Made by a program: the position numbers and the translations under genes. The notes beneath the pieces were generated by a model. That model was given only the letters and a program-made list of their open reading frames with translations. It did not search any database and had not been told where the DNA came from. Below, piece by piece: positions 8,765-17,807 of a stretch of 64,000 bases of DNA. How positions within the stretch are numbered: the stretch's first letter is position 1; every line of letters starts with the position of its first letter. The DNA comes from Syntrophales bacterium (GTDB taxonomy: Bacteria > Desulfobacterota > Syntrophia > Syntrophales > PHBD01), in NCBI GenBank assembly GCA_035363115.1, contig DAOSEM010000010.1, forward strand, positions 62,001 through 126,000, given 5' to 3'.

Positions 8765-10507
8765 TCAGGCGAACCGGCCGATTCCCGTCCAGAACAGGGC
8801 GGCCAAACCCGCAATGAAATAGGTCGTTTCCAGCAAACCCTCCAGAACTACACCGGAAAGTCCGGACCTTCTATCACAAAGGCGGAAACAAATCCACAGG
8901 TAAAAGGGACAGCACAGGAGCAGCCAGGCAAAGGGAGTCACCCAGCCGGCCGCGGCGGCCGACACAAGGAGCAGGACGGAAAAGATGACGAAGGACTTCA
9001 GCAGTTTCTGGGTCATTTCCTTCCCGATCACGACAGGGATCGTTTCCCGTCCCAGAAGCCGGTCGCTCTGCAGATCCTGCAGGTCCGAAAGGGCCGAGCG
9101 GACGACGACCAGGGAAAAGATGAGCAGGAAGGAAACGACCCAGCCCGCCTCCAGGCCGAAACCGCCCCGGAGAGTCGGCAAAACGGCCGTGACGGCGGCC
9201 CAGGCGGCCGCCATGGAGACGTTCTTCGATCCCGGGATGTCGCGGAACGTCTCGAATTTCCATTTGTTGGGCCATATCCGGACATTGTAGAGCATGCCGA
9301 GAACGGAAAGCACCAGGAGGAACAGGAACGAGGCCATGCCCGCCAGGAGGGAGAACGCCAGCGCGAGAACCATGGAACCGAAGCCCAGCTGCGCGTACAG
9401 GCGGCGGTGGCGGCGGTAGGAGGCTTCCCGGAATGTTCCCAGGATGGAGCTGGTCCGGGGATTCAGGACCCGGTTGAGGGTGTGCATTGCGTAGACGTAC
9501 AGCGCCGCCGTCCAGACCGGGAGGAATTCCGGCGGGCGGCCCTGGAGGAGCAGGCAGGCCAGCGTCAGGACCCCGGCGCCGAGGGAGGAGAAGACGTCCG
9601 TCTTGACCAGGAGAATCCATCCCTGGAAAAGACTGCGCAGCAGACCCTTGCGGCGATCCTGCTCCTTCCGGAGCCCTTCCACGACCCGGTCGATGATCCA
9701 GTTCGGCGTGGAGGCGCCGGCGGACACGCCGATGCGGTCGTAGCGGGAGAGGTCGATTCCCGCCAGTTCGTCCGCCGTCTCGATGTGGAAGGTCGGTGTT
9801 CCCGTCTGGGCGGCCAGGGCCGCCAAGCGCAGCGTATTGGCGCTGTTCCGCCCGCCGACGATGAAAAAGGCATCCAGTTCCGGGGCCATGGACTCGATCT
9901 CCCGCTGCCGCTCTTCCGTGGAGTTGCAGATCGTGTCGAAAACAAGCGTCTCGGGAAAGCGCTCCTGGATCCGGCGGACGACCCGGTGGAAGGTGTCCAG
10001 GCTCTGGGTCGTCTGGGCGACGACACACACCTTGCGGAGATCCGGCAGGGTCGCCACTTGTTCCTCACTCTGGATGACGATGCCCCGTTCACCGGCGAAT
10101 CCGAGCAGCCCGTTCACCTCCGGATGATGGGGATCTCCGATGATGAGGATGTCGTAGTCCCGGGAGGCATGTTTCTTTATGATGGCCTGGACATGGCCGA
10201 CCTTGGGGCAGGTGGCGTCGACGATCTTCATGCCTGATTCCCGGATTTCCCGCCTCTCTTCCGGCGAGATGCCGTGGGCGCGGATGATGAGGGTGGCTCC
10301 TTCCCGGGGCTCCTGGATCTCCTCGATCCTCTGGATGGGGCGGAATCCCCTTTTTTCGAGGAGTTCAACGGTCTGGGGGTTGTGGATGAGGGGACCGAAC
10401 GTGTAGAAGCGGGCCTTGCCCTGGGGCAGGGGCATGTCGAGGACCATGTCCACGGCCCGTTTGACGCCCATGCAGAAACCGGCTGTCTTTGCCAGTTTAA
10501 CGCTCAT
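8765..10507 (-). CDS. ispH: Fusion of 4-hydroxy-3-methylbut-2-enyl diphosphate reductase (IspH) and a UbiA-type prenyltransferase
   Basis: One uninterrupted 580-residue frame. Residues 1-285 are IspH, the last step of the MEP pathway: 4Fe-4S ligands at C12 (AGFCMGV), C100 (DATCPKV) and C194 (DTICNST), and the substrate residues in SAGASTPNW. Residues about 295-580 form a polytopic UbiA-like domain with seven or more hydrophobic segments. Its second aspartate motif is intact (D475, D478, D482), but the first, normally NDxxDxxxD, reads N345-RVL-N349-P, so its acidic metal ligands are missing. The gene overlaps the end of tlyA by 11 bases. The isoprenoid operon context supports the IspH call; the prenyl substrate of the second domain is unknown. 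Confidence 0.93.
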   Translation of the reverse strand: MSVKLAKTAGFCMGVKRAVDMVLDMPLPQGKARFYTFGPLIHNPQTVELLEKRGFRPIQRIEEIQEPREGATLIIRAHGISPEERREIRESGMKIVDATCPKVGHVQAIIKKHASRDYDILIIGDPHHPEVNGLLGFAGERGIVIQSEEQVATLPDLRKVCVVAQTTQSLDTFHRVVRRIQERFPETLVFDTICNSTEERQREIESMAPELDAFFIVGGRNSANTLRLAALAAQTGTPTFHIETADELAGIDLSRYDRIGVSAGASTPNWIIDRVVEGLRKEQDRRKGLLRSLFQGWILLVKTDVFSSLGAGVLTLACLLLQGRPPEFLPVWTAALYVYAMHTLNRVLNPRTSSILGTFREASYRRHRRLYAQLGFGSMVLALAFSLLAGMASFLFLLVLSVLGMLYNVRIWPNKWKFETFRDIPGSKNVSMAAAWAAVTAVLPTLRGGFGLEAGWVVSFLLIFSLVVVRSALSDLQDLQSDRLLGRETIPVVIGKEMTQKLLKSFVIFSVLLLVSAAAAGWVTPFAWLLLCCPFYLWICFRLCDRRSGLSGVVLEGLLETTYFIAGLAALFWTGIGRFA

Positions 10508-11318
10508 GGGTCCCGGGCGTCCTTCCCGCGTTTTCCGAGGGCTCCGGCGGTGTTGCGGCATCCGTCTCGGGCGGGGCCGACGCCAGGATGAAAAACTCGC
10601 GGTTTCCGGCGGGACCCGGAAGGGGGGATTCGCAGGTTCCCCGGATGTCGAGGCCCTCGTCGCGGCAGAACCGCTCTATTTCCTCCACGACCTCCCTGTG
10701 GGCGATGGGATCGCGGACGACGCCGCCCTTGCCGACCCGTTCGCGCCCCGCTTCGAACTGGGGCTTGATCAGGGCCAGGACAATCCCGCCCGGCTTCAGC
10801 CAGCGCAGCGCCGCCGGAATGACCAGCTTGAGGGAAATGAAGGAGGCGTCGATGGTGACCAGGTCCACAGGCCCGTCGAGGTCTTTCCCGTCGTAGATCC
10901 GGATGTTCGTCCGCTCCACGGGCACGACGCGCGGATCCTGGCGGAGTTTCCAGGCCAGCTGCCCGTAGCCCACGTCCAGGGCGTACACCTTCCGGGCTCC
11001 GGCTTGCAGGAGGCAGTCGGTGAACCCGCCGGTGGACGCCCCCACGTCGAGGCAGACCATATCGGAGACGGAGAGGGAAAAGGTTTCGAGGGCTCCCTGG
11101 AGCTTCACGCCCCCGCGGCTCACGTAGGGGTGGTCGGCGGTTCGGAGGCGGACGGCGGCGTCGGCCGACAGGAAGGAGCCCGGCTTGTCCACCGGCATTT
11201 CCTCCACCAGGACGGCGCCCGCCAGGATCAGGGCCCGGGCCCGCTCGCGGCTGCTGCAGAGTCCCCGCTCGACGAGAAGCGTATCGAGCCGGATCCGTTG
11301 CTTTTTTTCCTTTTTCAT
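10497..11318 (-). CDS. tlyA: TlyA-family rRNA 2'-O-methyltransferase / haemolysin A family
   Basis: A 273-residue protein with an N-terminal S4 RNA-binding domain (RLDTLLVERGLCSSRERARALI) and an FtsJ-like Rossmann methyltransferase domain with the SAM motif DVGASTGGFT and the tetrad-type lysines. In mycobacteria TlyA methylates 16S and 23S rRNA cytidines. The Pro/Glu-rich last 25 residues look non-conserved and overlap ispH. It sits between dxs and ispH, a neighbourhood often seen for this family. Confidence 0.92.
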   Translation of the reverse strand: MKKEKKQRIRLDTLLVERGLCSSRERARALILAGAVLVEEMPVDKPGSFLSADAAVRLRTADHPYVSRGGVKLQGALETFSLSVSDMVCLDVGASTGGFTDCLLQAGARKVYALDVGYGQLAWKLRQDPRVVPVERTNIRIYDGKDLDGPVDLVTIDASFISLKLVIPAALRWLKPGGIVLALIKPQFEAGRERVGKGGVVRDPIAHREVVEEIERFCRDEGLDIRGTCESPLPGPAGNREFFILASAPPETDAATPPEPSENAGRTPGTHER

Positions 11319-11342
11319 GGCTGCCTGCGGGAAAGGGTTGCG

Positions 11343-13256
11343 TCAGTCTCCGGAGCGGACCATGGCCCGGGCCGCCCGAAGGATGCCCTCCTCGTCGATT
11401 CCATAGAGGTCCCTCAGCTCCGCCATGGTGGCCTGCTCGACGAAGGTATCGGGGACGCCGAGCCGAACCACGGCGACATTCTGGAGACCCTTTTCCTGGA
11501 AAAGCTCCAGGACGGCGCTGCCGAACCCCCCCATGAGGACATTTTCCTCGACCGTCAGCACCTTTCCCGTCCGGACGGCGGATTCGCACAAAAGATCGGC
11601 ATCCAGGGGCTTGACGGAGCGGGCGTTGACCACCCGGGCCCCGATTCCTTCCTCCCTCAGCCGCTCCGCCGCCGCCAGGGCGGGCAGGACCGTGGAGCCG
11701 ATGGCCACGATGGCCAGATCGCCTCCTTCGCACAGGACTTCCCCGCGGCCAATGGGAAGGGGTTGCAGGTCGTCGTCCAGGGGCACTCCCGCCACGGCCC
11801 CGCGGGGATATCGGATCGCGATCGGGGCGCCCCATTCCACGGCGGTCTTCAGCATGTGCTGGAATTCATTTTCATCCTTCGGGGCCAGGACGGTCATGTT
11901 GGGAATCGACCGCAGATAGGACAGGTCGAAGAGACCGTGATGGGTGGGCCCGTCGTCTCCCACAAAGCCGCCCCTGTCCAGGGCCAGGACGACGGGAAGC
12001 TTCTGCAGGCAGACGTCGTGGAGAATCTGGTCGTAGGAGCGCTGGAAGAACGTCGAATAGATGGCCACGACCGGGACGATTCCCTCCGTTGCCAGGCCGG
12101 CGGCAAAGGTGACGGCGTGCTGTTCGGCGATGCCGACGTCGAAGAAGCGGGACGGAAACCGCCGGGCGAACTCATCGAGGCCCGTTCCCTCGCACATGGC
12201 CGCCGTAATGGCCACGATCCGGGGGTCCTTCTCGGCCAGGCGGATGAGGGTGTTGCCGAACATCCGGGAATAGGAGATCCTTCCGCCTGCCGCCGCGATG
12301 GGCTCCCCCGTCTCGATGCGGAAGGGACCGATGCCATGGAAAAGCAGAGGCCTGGCTTCCGCCGGAGCGTATCCCTTACCTTTGCGTGTCACCACGTGGA
12401 CCAGGACGGGTCCGGGCATGTTCCGGACATTTTCCAGGTTTTTGACAAGGTGGTCGAGCCGGTGTCCCTCCAGCGGGCCGACGTAGGTAAAGCCAAGGTC
12501 TTCGAACAGGGCCCCGGGCAGCAGGAAGCCTTTCAGGGCTTCCTCGGCCTGCCGGGAGAACTTCAGCATCTGCTCGCCGATGCCCGGCAGGGTGCGGAAC
12601 AGGCTCTTCATCTCGGAGCGGATTTTCATGGCCCGCTGGCCCGTCAACATCCGGTTCATGTAGGAGGAAAGAGCGCCGACGTTGGGGGAGATGGACATCT
12701 CGTTGTCGTTGAGGATGATGATCAGGTTTTTCTTCCGGTCTCCCGCCCAGTTCAGCCCCTCGTAGGCCAGCCCGGAGGTCATGGAGCCGTCGCCGATGAC
12801 GGCGATCACCTTGAAGTCCTCCCCGCGGAGGCACTTGGCCTCGGCAATGCCCGCGGCGGCTGAAATGGACGTCCCGCTGTGGCCGACGTCGAACACGTCG
12901 TAAGGGCTTTCTTCACGCTTCGGAAAACCGCTGATGCCGCCCCGGCGGCGCAGGGTGGAGAAGCGTTCGCGCCGCTCCGTGAGGATCTTGTGGGCATATG
13001 CCTGGTGCCCCACGTCCCAGACAAGCTTGTCCCGGGGGGTATCGAAAACCTTGTGGATGGCCAGGGTCAGCTCCACCGCGCCGAGGGAGGATGCGAGGTG
13101 CCCCCCGCATACGGAAACGGTCCGGATGATGAGGGCACGGATCTCCTCGGCCAGAAGGTTCAACTGGGACACTTCGAGGCTGCGGATGTCTTCCGGTGAC
13201 TGGATCTCCGCGAGGGATACGGCCCTGGGCGCTTGTTTTTCTTCCTTTGTGGCCAT
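11343..13256 (-). CDS. dxs: 1-deoxy-D-xylulose-5-phosphate synthase
   Basis: A 637-residue thiamine-diphosphate enzyme that commits pyruvate and glyceraldehyde-3-phosphate to the MEP isoprenoid pathway. Visible are GGHLASSLG, DVGHQAYAHKILTGR-like sequence (here TERR), the ThDP motif GDGSMTSGLAYEGLN...NDNEMSI, and the pyrimidine-domain segment DVGIAEQHAVTFAAGLA. The Gly of the usual TGR motif is Glu here. It lies 11 bases before the next gene upstream (ispA) and in the same operon as ispH, so entry and exit enzymes of the pathway are co-expressed. Confidence 0.97.
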   Translation of the reverse strand: MATKEEKQAPRAVSLAEIQSPEDIRSLEVSQLNLLAEEIRALIIRTVSVCGGHLASSLGAVELTLAIHKVFDTPRDKLVWDVGHQAYAHKILTERRERFSTLRRRGGISGFPKREESPYDVFDVGHSGTSISAAAGIAEAKCLRGEDFKVIAVIGDGSMTSGLAYEGLNWAGDRKKNLIIILNDNEMSISPNVGALSSYMNRMLTGQRAMKIRSEMKSLFRTLPGIGEQMLKFSRQAEEALKGFLLPGALFEDLGFTYVGPLEGHRLDHLVKNLENVRNMPGPVLVHVVTRKGKGYAPAEARPLLFHGIGPFRIETGEPIAAAGGRISYSRMFGNTLIRLAEKDPRIVAITAAMCEGTGLDEFARRFPSRFFDVGIAEQHAVTFAAGLATEGIVPVVAIYSTFFQRSYDQILHDVCLQKLPVVLALDRGGFVGDDGPTHHGLFDLSYLRSIPNMTVLAPKDENEFQHMLKTAVEWGAPIAIRYPRGAVAGVPLDDDLQPLPIGRGEVLCEGGDLAIVAIGSTVLPALAAAERLREEGIGARVVNARSVKPLDADLLCESAVRTGKVLTVEENVLMGGFGSAVLELFQEKGLQNVAVVRLGVPDTFVEQATMAELRDLYGIDEEGILRAARAMVRSGD

Positions 13257-13267
13257 GGAATCGATCT

Positions 13268-14173
13268 TCAGGATTTTCGTTCGAGGATATAGCGGGCAAG
13301 CCTTCGCAGGGGGTCTGCACGTTCGTCCAGGCGCTGGATGCCCTCCAGGGCCGCCTCGATGCTCTGCCGGGCCATGGATCTCGACTCTTCCAGCCCGATC
13401 AGGGCGGGAAAGGTGACCTTCCGGCGGGCGGCGTCGCTCCCCGTTCCCTTTCCGAGAAGGGATGGGTCCCCTTCGACGTTCAGGATGTCGTCGGAAATCT
13501 GGAAGGCCAGGCCGATATGCCGGCCGTATTCCGAGACGGCTTCCAGTTCCTCTTCCCCGCCGTCCGCAAGAATCGCCCCCGTCCGGAGCGAGGCGAGGAT
13601 CATCCGGCCGGTTTTGCCGCTGTGGATGTAATGGAGCGTTTCATAATCGGAAGGGCGTCCTTCCGAAAGGATGTCCACCACCTGGCCGCCCACCATTCCG
13701 CCGGCGCCGGCCGCCGTGGCGATCTCGTGAACGATCCGGACCACCCGGGCGGGTTCCACGGAACGGATGGCCGCAGGATCCGTGAGGAGGCGGAACGCCT
13801 CCGTCAGGAGAGCGTCCCCCGCCAGGACGGCCACCGCTTCGCCGAAAACCTTGTGGCTCGTCGGGGCTCCCCGCCGGAAGTCGTCGTTGTCCATGGACGG
13901 CAGGTCGTCGTGGATGAGCGAATACGTGTGGATCATTTCCAGGGCGCAGGCGGCAGGGAGTGCATCATCCAGGAGACCTCCCATGGCCTCCGCCGAGGCG
14001 ATGCAGAGGATGGGACGGAGCCGCTTGCCGCCGGCGAACAGACTGTAACGCATGGCGTTGTAGATCTCGACCGGGTACACCCCCTCGGCGGGGAGATAGC
14101 GGTTCAGGGCGCTTTCCACGAGCTCCTTGCGGGACTTCAGGTACAGGGAGAAGCCGTCCGGCCTGTCATTCAT
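13268..14173 (-). CDS. ispA: Farnesyl/geranylgeranyl diphosphate synthase
   Basis: A 301-residue trans-prenyltransferase. It has GGKRLRPIL, the first aspartate-rich motif DDLPSMDNDD with the upstream LIH, GQVVDI, and the second motif DDILNVEGD. The extra residues within the first DDxxxxD motif are typical of type II bacterial FPP synthases, so C15 is the likely main product. Its start overlaps the xseB stop by four bases (ATGA), so translation is coupled. Confidence 0.95.
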   Translation of the reverse strand: MNDRPDGFSLYLKSRKELVESALNRYLPAEGVYPVEIYNAMRYSLFAGGKRLRPILCIASAEAMGGLLDDALPAACALEMIHTYSLIHDDLPSMDNDDFRRGAPTSHKVFGEAVAVLAGDALLTEAFRLLTDPAAIRSVEPARVVRIVHEIATAAGAGGMVGGQVVDILSEGRPSDYETLHYIHSGKTGRMILASLRTGAILADGGEEELEAVSEYGRHIGLAFQISDDILNVEGDPSLLGKGTGSDAARRKVTFPALIGLEESRSMARQSIEAALEGIQRLDERADPLRRLARYILERKS

Positions 14174-14397
14174 GAGTCTTCTCCGCCGAAGAGCTTCACC
14201 GCCAGCTGGTCTCCCTCCCGGAGAAGCACCTCGACACGCCTCTCCGCGTCGTCGAGGCGGGCGTTGCAGAGGCGGACCAGGCGGATGCCCTCCTCGAAGG
14301 CCTTCAGGGATTCATCCAGGGTCATTTCACCGGCTTCCATTCGGCGAACGATCTGTTCCAGTTTTTCGAGGGCGTCCTCGAATTTTTCCCGGGCCAT
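14170..14397 (-). CDS. xseB: Exodeoxyribonuclease VII small subunit
   Basis: A 75-residue helical protein with the family pattern FEDALEKLEQIVRRME-x-GEMTLDESL followed by FEEGIRLVRLC. It binds XseA to form the single-strand exonuclease used in mismatch and crosslink repair. It begins three bases after the xseA stop and ends inside the ispA start. Confidence 0.95.
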   Translation of the reverse strand: MAREKFEDALEKLEQIVRRMEAGEMTLDESLKAFEEGIRLVRLCNARLDDAERRVEVLLREGDQLAVKLFGGEDS

Positions 14398-14400
14398 GGG

Positions 14401-15744
14401 TCAGCTCCTGTAGGTTTCTTTCACCGCCGCCCGGAATCCACCCTCGGCCACCCGGATGTCCACGAGGGTTTCTTCGGCCAGTGCGGAAGCGTCCGTGACG
14501 AGGGTCCCCTCGGGAAGGCGCCGGGCAAGGGCATATCCGCGCCGGAGCACCGCCAGGGGGTTGAGGGCGTCGAGACGGACCGCCTGGGTCCGGACCCGCT
14601 GCTTTTCCTTGAGGATCGCCGCCTCCAGGGCCCGCTTCATGTCCCGATGCAGGGTTTCCAACTGCATGGCTTCACGACGGATTTTTCCGCGGGGGTCGGC
14701 GTATCGCAGGTGCTGGGCGGCATAAGCAAGGCGGTGCCGTCGTCCCGAGACCGATTCCTGGAGGAGTCTCTGCAGCCGTTGCAGGCGCTCGTCCACGGTC
14801 AGGCGCCGGTCGGCGATCAGCCGGGCCGGGTCCCTGAGCCGCCGGCGCGCCGAGGCGATCCGGTCCAAACGAGCGGAAATGTTCCGATCCATAGCCTGGG
14901 TGAGACGTCCGGAGAGAGACGCCACCGTTGCCAGGAGATCCTTCCGGACGGGTACGACCAGCTCCGCCGCCGCGGAGGGAGTGGGGGCCCGCAGGTCGGC
15001 GACGAAATCGGCGATCGTGTAGTCCGTTTCGTGTCCCACTGCGGAGACGACGGGGATCGTGGAGGCCGCGATGGCCCGGGCAACGCGCTCGTCGTTGAAG
15101 GGTGCCAGATCCTCCAAGGATCCTCCTCCCCGGGCCAGGATGATGACGTCCACGAGCCCTTCCCCCTGGAGATCCCGGATGGCCCGGGCGATCTCCGGGG
15201 GGGCCTCCGCGCCCTGGACCCGCACCGGGGCGACCAGGAGCGGAATCGACGGAAAGCGGCGGGCGGTGACATGCAGAATGTCCCGCAGGACCGAGCCCGA
15301 GAGGGACGTGACCACCCCGATTCGTCCGGGCAGAAAGGGGAGCGCCTTCTTGCGGGTGGGGTCGAAGAGACCTTCCGCTTCGAGGCGGGCCTTGAGCTGT
15401 TCGAAGGCCCGCTGCAGGGCGCCGATTCCGTAGGGCTCGGCGGCGGTGACGACGAGCTGGTACTCTCCCCGGAGCGGATAGACGCCCAGACGCCCCCTTA
15501 CGAGCAGGCGCATCCCGTCCTCGATGCGGAACCGGAGCGCCGCCGCGGCGGAGCGGAACAGGACCGACCGGACCTGGCCTCCCGAATCTTTCAGGGAAAA
15601 GTATACGTGTCCGGAGGAGGGACGACGAAGATCGGCCACCTCCCCCTCCACCCACAGGAGATCGAACCGTCCCTCCAGCAGGTCCCGGACGGCCTCGTTG
15701 AGCTCCGAAACTGTCCAGACTTTTTGGGAAAACCCATCCATCAT
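14401..15744 (-). CDS. xseA: Exodeoxyribonuclease VII large subunit
   Basis: A 447-residue catalytic subunit. It starts with an OB-fold (VSELNEAVRDLLEGRF...LWVEGEV), followed by the nuclease core with VTSLSGSVLRDILHV, the ARGGGSLEDLAPFNDE motif and GHETDYTIADFVADLRAPTPSAAAE, then a long coiled-coil that docks XseB. It is the first gene of the xseA-xseB-ispA-dxs-tlyA-ispH series. The promoter is expected in the 145 bases shared with the divergent deoxyhypusine-synthase-like gene. Confidence 0.96.
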   Translation of the reverse strand: MMDGFSQKVWTVSELNEAVRDLLEGRFDLLWVEGEVADLRRPSSGHVYFSLKDSGGQVRSVLFRSAAAALRFRIEDGMRLLVRGRLGVYPLRGEYQLVVTAAEPYGIGALQRAFEQLKARLEAEGLFDPTRKKALPFLPGRIGVVTSLSGSVLRDILHVTARRFPSIPLLVAPVRVQGAEAPPEIARAIRDLQGEGLVDVIILARGGGSLEDLAPFNDERVARAIAASTIPVVSAVGHETDYTIADFVADLRAPTPSAAAELVVPVRKDLLATVASLSGRLTQAMDRNISARLDRIASARRRLRDPARLIADRRLTVDERLQRLQRLLQESVSGRRHRLAYAAQHLRYADPRGKIRREAMQLETLHRDMKRALEAAILKEKQRVRTQAVRLDALNPLAVLRRGYALARRLPEGTLVTDASALAEETLVDIRVAEGGFRAAVKETYRS

Positions 15745-15889
15745 GCCGGGGACCTACCAGATATTCCGGAGGATGACAAGGCGGATTCTGGAAGGCCCGC
15801 CGATGCAGGCCCGGGCGTCCCAGGTGGTCATTGACAACCGGCGGGTCCCTGGGTTAAGGAAAAACCAAGAAATAACGGAAAGGTGGGTT

Positions 15890-16930
15890 ATGAAGATCAA
15901 AAAGAAGGATTATCTCCACACGCCAGTGAGGCATATCGACATCACATCCATCGACGCCGTCGACCTGGTCCGGGCCATGAAGGGCATGTCCTTTACCGCC
16001 CGGGACCTGGCCGCCGGCGCCGACCTCTTCGAACGGATGCTGAAGGACCGGTCCTGTTCCGTCATCCTCTGCATCGCCGGTAGCACGAGCGCCGCCGGCT
16101 GCATGAACCTCTACGCTGACCTGGTGAAGCACAACATGGTGGACGCCATCGTGGCGACGGGGGCCTCCATCGTCGACATGGATTTCTTCGAGGCCCTGGG
16201 ATTCCGTCATTACCAGGGAAGCCCCCACGTGGACGACCGCCAGCTCCGCTCCCTCTACATCGACCGGATCTACGATACCTTCATCGACGAGGAGGAACTC
16301 CAGAACTGCGACCGCACGATCGGGGAGATAGCGGATTCGCTGCCCCCGGGAATCTACTCCTCCCGGGAGTTCATCCGGGAGATGGGCCGTTTTCTCAAAA
16401 AGGGCGCGCGGAAAAAGGGCTCTCTCGTGGAGACGGCCTTCGATCACGACGTGCCCATCTTCTGTCCCGCCTTTTCGGACAGCAGTGCCGGCTTCGGGCT
16501 TGTCCTGCATCAGACAAAGTACCCCAATGCCCATGTTTCCATCGATTCCGTCAAGGATTTCAGGGAGTTGACCCAGATCAAGATCAAGGCCAGGACGACG
16601 GGTCTTTTCATTGTCGGCGGTGGTGTACCGAAGAATTTTGCACAGGATACGGTCATCTGCGCGGAAGTCCTGGGGAAGGAGGTCCCAATGCACAAGTATG
16701 CCGTCCAGGTTACCGTGGCGGATGTCCGGGACGGGGCCTGCTCCAGCTCCACGCTCAAGGAGGCGAGCTCCTGGGGCAAGGTGGACGGCACGAGCGAGCA
16801 GATGGTGTATGGAGAGGCGACTTCGATCCTGCCGCTGATGGCCAGCTATGTATACCATCGGGGGGCCTGGAAGAAACGGCGGCGCCGGTCGTTCTCGAAG
16901 CTGTTTCCGGACAGGTCGGTAAAGAAATAG
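15890..16930 (+). CDS. Deoxyhypusine synthase-like protein
   Basis: A 346-residue NAD-dependent enzyme of the deoxyhypusine synthase fold. It carries the substrate and cofactor loops (SSAGFGL, IVGGGVPKNF) and the active-site lysine in SSWGK (about K297), followed by an acidic segment and SILPLMA as in eukaryotic enzymes. Bacteria lack eIF5A. Bacterial members are thought to use spermidine and another acceptor, for example putrescine to give homospermidine, so the substrate here is open. AAGGTGG precedes the start. The basic KKRRRRSFSK tail is an unusual feature. A terminator follows directly. Confidence 0.85.
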   Translation: MKIKKKDYLHTPVRHIDITSIDAVDLVRAMKGMSFTARDLAAGADLFERMLKDRSCSVILCIAGSTSAAGCMNLYADLVKHNMVDAIVATGASIVDMDFFEALGFRHYQGSPHVDDRQLRSLYIDRIYDTFIDEEELQNCDRTIGEIADSLPPGIYSSREFIREMGRFLKKGARKKGSLVETAFDHDVPIFCPAFSDSSAGFGLVLHQTKYPNAHVSIDSVKDFRELTQIKIKARTTGLFIVGGGVPKNFAQDTVICAEVLGKEVPMHKYAVQVTVADVRDGACSSSTLKEASSWGKVDGTSEQMVYGEATSILPLMASYVYHRGAWKKRRRRSFSKLFPDRSVKK

Positions 16931-16957
16931 AAGGGTGGCGGAAAACAGAAAAGGTTT

Positions 16958-16990
16958 GCCGGGCGGCCGGGTCGGTCGCCCGGTTTTTTT
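16958..16990 (+). terminator. Rho-independent terminator of the deoxyhypusine-synthase-like gene
   Basis: A 7-bp GC stem (CCGGGCG / CGCCCGG), extended inwards by wobble and GC pairs, is followed at once by seven T residues. It lies 28 bases after the stop codon at 16930. Confidence 0.85.
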
Positions 16991-17120
16991 ATCTTCATGA
17001 GTATTGTGCTTGGCGTGGGGACGCGGCCGGGGGCGGGCGATAGAATGTGGTATAGCTTCCGCGACGGAGGAAGCCCCCGTAACAGTTCCGGCGAACATCG
17101 GGTTGAGAAGATGCTCTCCC

Positions 17121-17807
17121 TTAGGACGGAAGCTCCCGTTTCAGGATTTCCAGGGTCTTCCCGGTTTTCTCGGCCTCCGCCGTGTCGCCCCGCTTCTCAT
17201 AGAGGGTGCGGAGACGTTCCAGGCAGGCCAGGACAACCCGCTTCCAGCCGCTCCGGGAGGCCTCCGCCAGGCCCGTCTTGAGCAGGGCTTCATGATCGCC
17301 GTATCCCATCCGCACGGCCACGCCGACGGCAATGAGGCGGGAGAGGGGATCCTTGATCCGGCCGGCCTCCCCGGCGACGGCATCGCGGTTTCCGTCCCGA
17401 AGGGCCTTCAGCATGCCCCGGTACGGATCGGGAAGGCTCCGGTCGTCTACGGCGGACAGCTCCCCGGTCAGAAAGCGGTGAAAGGCCCGGTTCTCCGGCA
17501 TGGGACGGAGCGCCTCGATTTCCCGGTAGGGTGCGTCGTCGAAGGTTTCCAGGCAGGCCGTCAGGACGGCGTACCGGGTCAGGTAGGCCCGGCCGAGCAC
17601 CTCCAGATCCCCGCTCATCCGGATGGCCTCGACGGCATGGCGCCAATTCGCTTCGGCCGGGCCGCTTCGGCCGGCCAGGTATCGTTCCTTGAAGGCCTCC
17701 AGGTTGTTGTATCCATCGGTCGTCCAGTCGGGTACCCGGGCGCCGCCGCAGCCGGCCAGGATGGCGACGATAAGGATCATGAGGGCGAAGGTGAGGCGTC
17801 GCGTCAT
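17121..17807 (-). CDS. Lipoprotein of the Mla operon, function unknown
   Basis: A 228-residue lipoprotein with the lipobox AILAGC. The mature region is almost entirely helical and rich in alanine and leucine, with paired helices (YLTRYAVLTACLE, ERLRTLYEKRGDTAEAEKTGKTLEIL) that look TPR-like near the C-terminus. It overlaps mlaD by four bases and is the last gene of the operon, so it probably works with the phospholipid transport system at the envelope. It does not look like MlaA, MlaB or MlaC. Confidence 0.75.
   Translation of the reverse strand: MTRRLTFALMILIVAILAGCGGARVPDWTTDGYNNLEAFKERYLAGRSGPAEANWRHAVEAIRMSGDLEVLGRAYLTRYAVLTACLETFDDAPYREIEALRPMPENRAFHRFLTGELSAVDDRSLPDPYRGMLKALRDGNRDAVAGEAGRIKDPLSRLIAVGVAVRMGYGDHEALLKTGLAEASRSGWKRVVLACLERLRTLYEKRGDTAEAEKTGKTLEILKRELPS

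Noticed and set aside
10416..12863. An 815-codon rightward open frame opposite tlyA and dxs
   Set aside because: It is antisense to clear dxs and tlyA homology, has no ribosome site and has the repetitive Gly/Asp/Val composition of a GC-rich shadow frame.
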